Source: Antricoccus suffuscus
Lineage (GTDB): Bacteria > Actinomycetota > Actinomycetes > Mycobacteriales > Antricoccaceae
Length of the DNA: 56,697 nucleotides
Assembly: GCF_003003235.1 (NCBI RefSeq)
Contig: NZ_PVUE01000023.1
Location: 1-56,697 of the forward strand
Direction: 5' to 3'
Under the pieces are notes generated by a model. It saw only the letters and a program-made list of their open reading frames with translations, had not been told where the DNA came from and made no database searches. Shown piece after piece: positions 50,632-56,697 of this stretch. Numbering within the stretch: position 1 is the stretch's first letter; every line of letters begins with the position of its first letter. A program made the position numbers and the translations under genes.

Positions 50632-53600
50632 TCAGCGTTGCAGTCCTCGTGACCGCTCCGGCCCGCGACTAGAGACGCGCTCGCTCTTCGGCCGCCGCGT
50701 CTTGCCTCCAGCTGACTGACTCCGCTGCACCCCGGCTTCGGGGTACTGCCGGATCAGGCGTTGACGAAGGACTGCTGCAGCCCGGCCTTCGGGCAGCTGC
50801 TTGATGTCGGCGGCGGCCCGTACCGCGCCCGGCACATCTATCTCGCGCGCGTCGAGCTGAGTAAGCGTGTCCTGCAGTTTCGGCCATTCGGCCTCCCCGC
50901 TCAAGCCAGGGGCGATCTCGTCGAGCAGGTCCTGCCATCCCGATTCTGGCTGCATCTCGGCGCGCTCGTACTGGCTTGGGGCGTATTCGCCGGTCGTCTG
51001 CAGCACTGGCACGTCGTTGTTGCGCTCGAGTGATGCCTCCGCCCGGTCTGCGATCGCATCTATGACGCGATCGATCCGTTCCTCGTCGGTCAATGGCACG
51101 CCTCTTTCATGATCTCGGGTGAGGTCCTCGACTTCGGCGCGGGAGGAGTAGATCCAGACGTTCTCGCGGTGCCGGCTGGTCGCGACGTGCAAGGTCGCGG
51201 CATCGCCTCCGGCGGCCGCGACCAGAACAGCCCCGCCGCGCTGTTCGCCGTCAGGTGCGGTCCACGTTTCTTTGATCGTGAGGCCTTCAGCCCGGTGCGC
51301 GGTCAAGGCGTAACCGAGCTGGAGCCCGTCCTTTTCCACATACTCCCGGGCAAGTACCGCGTGCGCGGTCTGCATACCGCCGTCATCAGCTGGTTGCTGC
51401 CAGCTGACTCTCACCGATCCATCCTCCCCGAGGTCATCAATGACACCGCGGTAGCCATTGAGTACTGGATCGCCGGTACTCAACCTCTCGAGCCAGTCAT
51501 TCATCCGCATCGCTACCTGATCACCGACATGCAGCATGATCGGATCAGTGCCGCCGTATGTCGTGTACTCGCGTCCTTCGCCCAGTTCACCGGCGGCGTA
51601 CCGGACCGCTTGCGCGCCACGATTCAGCGCGTCGATCTGTACGTTGGTGCTGGCGATCATCAGCACGCCACGCAGTTCGCTATACGCGCTTGGGGCTCCT
51701 GCGCGTTGCCGGTTCCACTGCGCGAGCATCGCGCCGCGGGACTCGATCGCCTCCTCGTGAGTAACCACGCGGCCCTGCCCGGCCCACGATGCCATCGCGT
51801 CCGCGTGCCGGCCTTCACGCCAGGCTGCGACGGCCGACCGTTCGACCTCTCGCCGTTGCCGGCGGTTGTCCACCAGCTGCGGTCCGCCACTTTCGGCGTG
51901 CACCGCGGCGAACATCGACCCGACGCCCACGCCGCGCAGCTGGTGACTGTCACCGACCTCCACGATTCGGGTGCCCGCTTCCTTCGCCATCTGGTAGATC
52001 CGCGCCCGGGATCGGTCCTCAGTCAAGTTGGCCTCGTCGATCACGAGCACGTCCACGCCGCTCAACCGGTTCACACCCGTCTCGGTCGCCGCGAACACCA
52101 GCGATGCGACGGTGCTCGACTCAATCCCGCTCTCGATGCGCAGGTTCTGCGCGGCGACGGCGGCGGTGGCCGCGCCGCGGACCGTCAGCCCTTGTGCCTC
52201 CATCGCGACGCGCATCGCACGCAGCAGCGTGGTCTTCCCGGTGCCGGGTGCTCCCTGCACCGCGCACACCCGCCGAGGCGAGGTGGTGATGTACTCCAAC
52301 GCGTCACGCTGTTCGGTGCTGAGGGCGTAGTCCTGTAGCGCCTCGACCGTACCGATGGCCATCTGCAGCGTGTCACGCTCGACCACGGCACGCGACACCA
52401 CGCTGCCGTCCTTCGCGGCTGCGAGTACCGCACGCTCAGCGGCAATGACATCGCCGGTCGTGAAGGTTTCCGCGTTCGCCATGTGCGCGCCGTGCCGCAC
52501 CACCTTCTCGCCACTGCCGTGCCCCTCGACCGGGTGCGGCATCGCTACGAGTCGCGGATCTTGCTGCACCCGTGTCACCATCTGTTCAAGTTCCTGCGCG
52601 CTACTCACGCCACCGGGCAGCGCGTCCGCGACCTTCGCGATTAGTTCCGCGCGGCTAAAGCGGCGCTGGTGACTCGTGACCCCATAATCCTCGCGGGTGA
52701 CCTGTTCGATGACGTACGCCAGCAGCTCGCTGCCGCGTAGCTGCTGCTCGGCGCTGACCTCGCCGCTGAACGCATCGTGCGTGATCTGGAGCGTGTCATG
52801 GCCTGCGGCCTGCGCCTCGCTCTGCCACGCCTCTTGCAGTGTCGCATCGGTCGCGTATGCCTGATCCGTCTTCGCCGCCGCGCTGCGCTGTGCCGCGAAC
52901 CGGTGCGCGGCCGCGGACACCGTCTGCTCGTCCATTCCCATCGATCGCAGCATCACGCCGACCTCGTCGGACCGTTTCGAGAACAGCCTGATGGTCGCGT
53001 CCGGTATGCCGACGATCTCCCACTGGCGGGTGCGTTCGCTGCGCGCGTACTGCACCCCGAAACGGGTCGCCATCTCGCGACGCACCAGTGCCTGGTAGAG
53101 CGCGTCCGCGGCTGGCAGGTGCCGTATCAGGTCCCGGCCGCCGGCGGCGACGGTGCCGTATTTTCCGTCCGCTTTCGTCATGTTCGCGATGCTCACGTGT
53201 GCGTGCCAATGCGGGTCGCCGATCATGCGCCCGTCGGTCGGTCGGGCGGCGCGGTGCACCATCACCCAGCCGGCGAAGCCGTCACCTTTCACCACCGTCG
53301 CGCGCCGCGGCTCGCCGGCCTTATCGACGCCGCCGTGCTTGCCGCGCATCGCGTACGCGGTCGTCTGCTCGTACCATCTCATCGACCGCGAGACCTGCTC
53401 GTACAGCGTGTCCTCGACCCGCGCGGCCTGCTCGCCGTCGGCGAACGCCATCAGCACGCTTGTCGATTTCGGCAGCGTGAACGTCGCGTCGTACCCGGCG
53501 TTACCAATGACCTGCCGCCGAGGCTGCACCACGTCGCGCACCTGGCCGTCGGCTTCTCGCTGCACGGTCTCAGTCAGGTTCGCGTACGCGTTAGCGAATA

Positions 53601-54099
53601 CGCCGTCGCCCCATACTGCGTCCGCGTCCAGGCCGAAGGCTGCTGCGACGCGACCGGCTTCGTCCGCGCGGATCGTCGCCGACCGCCGCTGCATCGACGG
53701 CGCAGTGGTCAGGCGCGCCCACAATTTCCGGTCTTGTTCCTGTTCGATCTGGGCGCCAGCTGAGACAGCCGCGGCGCCTGCCGCGAGCAGGGGAGCGACA
53801 CTCACTTTCGCGTCCGCGTAGATGCCAACTTTCGGCTCCACCAGCTGCTCACCGGTCGCCGGGCTCGCTCCGCGCATAAGCGCCCGAGCCTTATCTAAAT
53901 CCTCGTCTGTGAATGTCGCGCCGTCGACGAGACCATGCGCAGCGAGCCCTGACCCGATCCACCGCAACGGCCGCTCGCCACCGTCAGCGTGGTAGGAAAA
54001 CTGGCCTTCCGCCGCGCTCGGGCCACCACAACCATGGCCGCCCGTCAGGCGGTACTCCACCTGGGCGGGGTCAGACCCGATGGTCGTGATTGCGCTCAT
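50632..54099 (-). CDS. MobF-type conjugative relaxase with RecD-like helicase
   Basis: A 1155-residue relaxase-helicase that would nick the transfer origin and unwind the plasmid. The N-terminal relaxase domain has tyrosine candidates (VEYRLTGG at residue 16) and the metal-binding triad in GDPHWHAHVSIANM near residues 295-300. The helicase domain has Walker A GAPGTGKTTLL near 614 and VDVLVIDEANLTEDRSR. Helicase motifs such as QLVDNRRQRREVE and GYALTAHRAEGLT continue to about 990. A Pro/Arg-rich tail ends the protein. GAGGTGAC lies just before the ATG at 54099, so a longer frame to 54156 is rejected. Confidence 0.95.
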   Translation of the reverse strand: MSAITTIGSDPAQVEYRLTGGHGCGGPSAAEGQFSYHADGGERPLRWIGSGLAAHGLVDGATFTDEDLDKARALMRGASPATGEQLVEPKVGIYADAKVSVAPLLAAGAAAVSAGAQIEQEQDRKLWARLTTAPSMQRRSATIRADEAGRVAAAFGLDADAVWGDGVFANAYANLTETVQREADGQVRDVVQPRRQVIGNAGYDATFTLPKSTSVLMAFADGEQAARVEDTLYEQVSRSMRWYEQTTAYAMRGKHGGVDKAGEPRRATVVKGDGFAGWVMVHRAARPTDGRMIGDPHWHAHVSIANMTKADGKYGTVAAGGRDLIRHLPAADALYQALVRREMATRFGVQYARSERTRQWEIVGIPDATIRLFSKRSDEVGVMLRSMGMDEQTVSAAAHRFAAQRSAAAKTDQAYATDATLQEAWQSEAQAAGHDTLQITHDAFSGEVSAEQQLRGSELLAYVIEQVTREDYGVTSHQRRFSRAELIAKVADALPGGVSSAQELEQMVTRVQQDPRLVAMPHPVEGHGSGEKVVRHGAHMANAETFTTGDVIAAERAVLAAAKDGSVVSRAVVERDTLQMAIGTVEALQDYALSTEQRDALEYITTSPRRVCAVQGAPGTGKTTLLRAMRVAMEAQGLTVRGAATAAVAAQNLRIESGIESSTVASLVFAATETGVNRLSGVDVLVIDEANLTEDRSRARIYQMAKEAGTRIVEVGDSHQLRGVGVGSMFAAVHAESGGPQLVDNRRQRREVERSAVAAWREGRHADAMASWAGQGRVVTHEEAIESRGAMLAQWNRQRAGAPSAYSELRGVLMIASTNVQIDALNRGAQAVRYAAGELGEGREYTTYGGTDPIMLHVGDQVAMRMNDWLERLSTGDPVLNGYRGVIDDLGEDGSVRVSWQQPADDGGMQTAHAVLAREYVEKDGLQLGYALTAHRAEGLTIKETWTAPDGEQRGGAVLVAAAGGDAATLHVATSRHRENVWIYSSRAEVEDLTRDHERGVPLTDEERIDRVIDAIADRAEASLERNNDVPVLQTTGEYAPSQYERAEMQPESGWQDLLDEIAPGLSGEAEWPKLQDTLTQLDAREIDVPGAVRAAADIKQLPEGRAAAVLRQRLIRQYPEAGVQRSQSAGGKTRRPKSERVSSRGPERSRGLQR

Positions 54100-54129
54100 G
54101 TCACCTCGTGCGGCGTAGCCGGTATCGTC

Positions 54130-54146
54130 GTATCCCGTAGGGATAC
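54130..54146. promoter_or_regulatory. palindrome upstream of the relaxase gene, candidate operator or oriT element
   Basis: A perfect inverted repeat, GTATCCC-GTA-GGGATAC, lies 30 bases upstream of the relaxase start. Repeats of this sort close to MobF genes can be part of the transfer origin or the binding site of a relaxosome regulator. The neighbouring GGTATCGTC repeats half of the arm. Confidence 0.5.
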
Positions 54147-54243
54147 CATAGCCCAAAAGATTTCACGTTTGAAGCACCGAACAGCAAGTGCATGCATATG
54201 TGGTGTGCGTAGCGATTAGTGTCAGGCGAATGAAAGTAGCGGG

Positions 54244-54618
54244 ATGAGTGAGAGGGAAGATCGCACAGTGAATGTTGAAGAGATCAAGAAGCGCGTTGAG
54301 CAAGCCGATCGCAAACGGATTCAAGCGCGCGCCGAAGCCGCCGCGTTGGTCGGCCAGCGTCTGACCGATCGCGCCGCAGCGCAGGAGCACCTGAAACAGA
54401 CCGACACGGACCTTGCCGCCGCAATCAGCGGCGCTAACGAGCTAATGAACCTTGCCGAGCTCGCCTCGTTTGTAGACTCATCGGTCAGTAAACTGACAGC
54501 CGCCAGCAAAGTTCGCACACCGCGGAAACCGCGCAAGGAGTCGGGCACACCAGCGTCCGGAAGCAACCACCAACCGGGGACTAGAACAGCACCGGGCCAG
54601 GATCACGGACCGTCATAG
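54244..54618 (+). CDS. small coiled-coil protein divergent from the relaxase
   Basis: A protein of 124 residues (or 116 from the GTG at 54268, which has AGAGGGAAG 8 bases upstream). It is charged and mostly helical (EEIKKRVEQADRKRIQARAE, HLKQTDTDLAAAISGANEL), with a basic Pro/Lys-rich tail. It lies divergent from the relaxase across the palindrome at 54130-54146, so a relaxosome accessory or mobilisation role is plausible. No family is recognised. Confidence 0.6.
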   Translation: MSEREDRTVNVEEIKKRVEQADRKRIQARAEAAALVGQRLTDRAAAQEHLKQTDTDLAAAISGANELMNLAELASFVDSSVSKLTAASKVRTPRKPRKESGTPASGSNHQPGTRTAPGQDHGPS

Positions 54619-55090
54619 CGATGGCCAATCGCACCGGGTCGTAGCCGGTGCGGAGCGCATCACGGATAGCGACGGAACGTGCCCGCGCCCCGCGCGGGTC
54701 ATTCATCCCAGGCCGCGGCCCGCGGTGTCGCCCGGTTGCGACGGCGTACCGGTTATTCAACGCTGAGGTCCCGCCCAGAACGTGTCCGATCTCGACGCGC
54801 ACACACGACCGCTCATTACATCCGTGCATCAGTACGTCCGGGTATACCTCTAACTCGGGATGCGCGATCTCGAACGCCGCGCGGTGCGTTCCCAACGTGC
54901 GTCGTGAACCGTCAGCTCGCGCGTAGTTGAACGTGCCGTATCCGTCTGCCGCGATCGCACCGACCCAAAACCAGCATGCTGGCGTGCGCACCACATGCGT
55001 CCAGAAGCGCGCATTGACCTCATCGCTGATCTCCTCGCGCCGAACCGGCGGAATAGCCGGCATCAGCGGTAGCGGCAACTGCCTACTCAC
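54581..55090 (-). CDS. HNH-like nuclease
   Basis: A 169-residue protein of His-Me/HNH type. Pattern: CWFWVGAIAADGYGTFNYAR, then GTHRAAFEIAHPELEVYPDV, LMHGCNERSCVRVEIGHVLG and GTSALNNRYAVATGRH, in the order His, His-x-Cys, Cys, His, Asn expected of small phage and plasmid HNH enzymes. It may be a DNA nuclease or homing-type function. Its 3' end overlaps the convergent small gene by 38 bases. Confidence 0.8.
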   Translation of the reverse strand: MSRQLPLPLMPAIPPVRREEISDEVNARFWTHVVRTPACWFWVGAIAADGYGTFNYARADGSRRTLGTHRAAFEIAHPELEVYPDVLMHGCNERSCVRVEIGHVLGGTSALNNRYAVATGRHRGPRPGMNDPRGARARSVAIRDALRTGYDPVRLAIAMTVRDPGPVLF

Positions 55091-55305
55091 TCACGTCGCC
55101 GCCGCGTGTCTGATTCTTGCGCGTTCTCGTGCGTGAGCGCCTCGTGTCCCTCGCGCCGCCCGAGCTGAGCACGTAAAACATCACCGCCTCGCCCGCGAGT
55201 GCTAGCGGCGACGAAATTGCAACCCAGTATCAAAGCAATACGCCCCATGTGGAGGCGTGCCAGATACCAAGGTCCATCCTGATCCTGGGTCGTCGCAAGG
55301 AGATT

Positions 55306-55476
55306 TCATCGAACGGCAATCTGAACGGCCGGTACCGCGATCAAAGCGAAGATGATGATTGCCGCCGGCCGGCCGCGCATGACTCCGCGCACCAGCCACA
55401 CCACCGCGGCCATCACCAAACCGATCAATGCCAGGATCGCTAACGGGCTGACCTCGCCGCTATCTTCGAAGCTCAT
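55306..55476 (-). CDS. small membrane protein
   Basis: A 56-residue protein (MSFEDSGEVSPLAILALIGL and onwards) with two hydrophobic stretches: SPLAILALIGLVMAAVVWLV and PAAIIIFALIAVPAVQIAV. AAGGAT lies about 9 bases before the ATG. It is shorter than usual cut-offs but has a good start and membrane-protein composition. Function unknown. The gap 55091-55305 to its left shows nothing that I can support. Confidence 0.55.
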   Translation of the reverse strand: MSFEDSGEVSPLAILALIGLVMAAVVWLVRGVMRGRPAAIIIFALIAVPAVQIAVR

Positions 55477-55610
55477 CGCGCCCACATCCTTCCGTTGCTT
55501 ATCGCGCACCCTCTCACGCCGTACTGACAGAACGCTGCCGCGTGTTGCTGCCGGGCGTCTCCGATTCCTTTCCCAGCCCCATCGGATCACTCCTCGGTGT
55601 CGTCGGGGAG

Positions 55611-55822
55611 TGCGTCGGCGAGTGAAGTGCCGCCACGCCGCGCGGCCGCGTAGGTCCGTGTTGATCTGGTGCTCGAGGACGCTCAGCGGCCCAACTGTGC
55701 TCGGCGGCCTCGGCGCCGTACCGGTCGCGCTGGTTCTGGTTGTCGAGTTTGTCCAACAGGCACCGAATGTGGCTCCACGGCAATCCTCCCAACGCTGTTG
55801 GGACGATCTGCGCATGGTCTAC
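55611..55822 (-). pseudogene. DUF1016/YhcG-type nuclease remnant
   Basis: On the minus strand just past the RelE stop, one frame reads GGLPWSHIRCLLDKLDNQNQ, then RDRYGAEAAEHSW. After a frameshift, another reads SVLEHQINTDLRGRAA, and a third reads RRGGTSLADALPDDTEE before a stop. The first two match the DUF1016 N-terminal region (LPWGHI.LLLDKL, then VLEHQI) of PD-(D/E)XK YhcG-like nucleases. The rest of the family is absent, so this is a decayed piece. Confidence 0.65.
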
Positions 55823-55824
55823 CG

Positions 55825-56106
55825 TTATCGCGGTTTGTAAGCGGTGGCGCGGTGCTCGATTCGCCCGACCCGCACCAGGTGTCTGTCGTCGTCGATCTGC
55901 AAGATGACGCGGTAGTCGCCGCGCCGCGCCGATCGCCACGCGGCCAGTTCGGCGTGCAGAGGCTTCGAGAGCCGGTAAGGGTTCTCGGCCAGTGGCCCGG
56001 TGATGAACTCGACGATCGCCGCAGCGAATTTGTGCGGCAGTGTCCGCAGCGATCGTTGCGCAGTCTTGGAGATCTCGACGTGCCACGGGTCAGTCGGTTC
56101 GGCCAT
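55825..56106 (-). CDS. relE: RelE-family toxin
   Basis: A 93-residue toxin of the RelE/ParE fold: WHVEISKTAQRSLRTLPHKF, ENPYRLSKPLHAELAAWRSA, then RRGDYRVILQIDDDRHLVRV and a short C-terminus. Such proteins cut mRNA on the ribosome. It follows its antitoxin gene by 3 bases on the same strand. Plasmid maintenance is the likely role. Confidence 0.92.
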   Translation of the reverse strand: MAEPTDPWHVEISKTAQRSLRTLPHKFAAAIVEFITGPLAENPYRLSKPLHAELAAWRSARRGDYRVILQIDDDRHLVRVGRIEHRATAYKPR

Positions 56107-56109
56107 TGA

Positions 56110-56406
56110 CTAGCTATGGGCTTCGCGACTGGGCAAGCCGTACTCGGCGCGCAGTTCGTCACCGGAGACGACGCGGCCGGCGGCGAAGTCGGCCTCAGAC
56201 TCGCGTAGCTCCGCGATCACATCCGGCTGCGAGAGCAGCTCCAGCGTCTCGTGCAGCGCGTCGAGGTAGTCGGCCGAGACAATCACGGCCGAGGCGTGGC
56301 CATGACGAGTGATGCGGTAGATCTCTTGAGTGCGTTCGGCGTCATCGACGAACGCACTGAGCTTGTCTTTGGCTTCACTGAGCGATACCGTGTGCATGCG
56401 CTCCAT
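56110..56406 (-). CDS. relB: Phd/YefM (RelB-type) antitoxin
   Basis: A 98-residue antitoxin with the Phd/YefM N-terminal DNA-binding fold (MHTVSLSEAKDKLSAFVDDA, then IYRITRHGHASAVIVSADYL) and an acidic toxin-binding tail (ELRESEADFAAGRVVSGDEL). It is encoded first, 3 bases before the toxin. An internal ATG three codons in (MHTVSL) is also possible. It should repress the promoter at 56440-56468. Confidence 0.92.
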   Translation of the reverse strand: MERMHTVSLSEAKDKLSAFVDDAERTQEIYRITRHGHASAVIVSADYLDALHETLELLSQPDVIAELRESEADFAAGRVVSGDELRAEYGLPSREAHS

Positions 56407-56439
56407 AGTAGCCTCATATCTGGCCTTTGACTAGCCTAA

Positions 56440-56468
56440 TAATTAGCCGATAATCGACGTTACGTCAA
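56440..56468 (-). promoter_or_regulatory. promoter of the relBE operon with overlapping inverted repeat
   Basis: Reading leftward, TTGACG (56463-56468) and TAATTA (56440-56445) are 17 bases apart, close to the sigma-70 consensus, about 35 bases upstream of the antitoxin start. The -10 box lies inside GCCTAAT-A-ATTAGCC (about 56434-56448), a near-perfect inverted repeat suitable for antitoxin autorepression. Confidence 0.7.
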
Positions 56469-56613
56469 GTAAAACAATCGTCCATTCTGGCTAACATGAC
56501 TAGTAGCACGCTTTCGCCTCTCAGCGGAAGTCGCATCGATGCGGACGCATCCTCGCTCCGCACTACGCATCTGGCATACAGCCAGGCATGCCCCGCGCCT
56601 CACGGGCATGAAG

Positions 56614-56697
56614 TTAGAACACGCGCAGCCCGAAGTCTGCTGCCACCGCAATCAGGTCCGCGTCGTCGGTGTCGATAGTGTGACCGCGGCGCTGCGT
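56614..56697 (-). CDS. second RES-domain toxin, 3' end only (cut by window edge)
   Basis: The last 84 bases encode, on the minus strand, TQRRGHTIDTDDADLIAVAA followed by DFGLRVF and a stop. This matches the C-terminus of the RES toxin at 27711 (TQRRARTIDQNNPDLLRVAA, DFGLRIF) almost residue for residue, with different DNA. The rest of the gene and any antitoxin lie beyond the window. A 12-base palindrome CGCATCGATGCG at 56532-56543 lies downstream and might terminate it. Confidence 0.8.
   Translation of the reverse strand, partial: TQRRGHTIDTDDADLIAVAADFGLRVF

Noticed and set aside
51109-52338. Plus-strand open frame of 409 codons
   Set aside because: It is antisense to the relaxase helicase domain, whose Walker motifs are intact. 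No ribosome-binding site or recognisable family is seen.
52777-53763. Plus-strand open frame of 328 codons
   Set aside because: It is antisense to the MobF relaxase domain with its His triad. The translation is rich in Arg, His and Leu and lacks any domain.
1-56697. tRNA, rRNA or integrase attachment sites that would mark a chromosomal island
   Set aside because: No tRNA-like cloverleaf, rRNA segment or tyrosine integrase was recognised by eye. The only recombinase is a resolvase-type enzyme, so a plasmid is the simpler reading.

Overview
The window is GC-rich DNA with actinobacterial codon use. Its gene content points to a member of the Mycobacteriales (Gordonia, Rhodococcus, Tsukamurella or a relative). 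It looks like part of a conjugative plasmid, or an integrated relative, carrying an accessory catabolic island. The evidence is a ParA-type partition locus, a plasmid-type replication gene, an actinobacterial type IV conjugation operon, a MobF relaxase, plasmid single-strand DNA-binding and thermonuclease genes, and several toxin-antitoxin and defence loci. The genus is inferred from gene style only; there is no rRNA or tRNA gene to anchor it.

Layout: (1) 1-2.6 kb is an insertion-sequence graveyard, with an intact IS256-family element, an istA (IS21) stub and a decayed IS1634-type transposase. (2) 2.6-13.1 kb is a catabolic island. A tandem TetR-type regulator is divergent from an eight-gene operon (two enoyl-CoA hydratases, acyl-CoA ligase, SMP-30 lactonase, lipoprotein binding protein, double ATPase, permease, short-chain dehydrogenase). 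Most genes are joined by 4-base ATGA overlaps, which suggests import and CoA-dependent beta-oxidation-like breakdown of an unknown carboxylic acid. (3) 13.1-22.9 kb is a mosaic of remnants and defence-like genes: a type III restriction subunit lacking its N-terminus, an ImmA/IrrE-type peptidase with an HTH partner, a serine recombinase, an Mrr-like nuclease and a duplicated plasmid gene fragment. (4) 22.2-28.8 kb is a leftward plasmid housekeeping block (thermonuclease, SSB, DUF3560 protein, small unknowns, RES/Xre toxin-antitoxin pair). Three of its genes have long leaders with shared motifs and hairpins. (5) 28.8-32.8 kb is the partition and replication core. (6) 32.8-45.3 kb holds two divergent conjugation units around a double-HTH regulator: a leftward cell-wall hydrolase and lipoprotein, and a rightward mating-channel operon ending in the coupling protein. 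(7) 45.3-50.5 kb is a DUF2971 gene convergent with a three-gene operon of SIR2-like protein, small middle protein and Rad50-like ATPase with a zinc hook, the best candidate for an under-described defence system here. (8) 50.6-56.7 kb carries the MobF relaxase, an HNH-like nuclease, small proteins, a DUF1016 nuclease remnant, a RelBE pair, and the 3' end of a second RES toxin cut by the window edge.

Start codons were chosen from ribosome-binding sites, overlaps and family N-termini. Function calls rest on reading motifs by eye; no database search was run.
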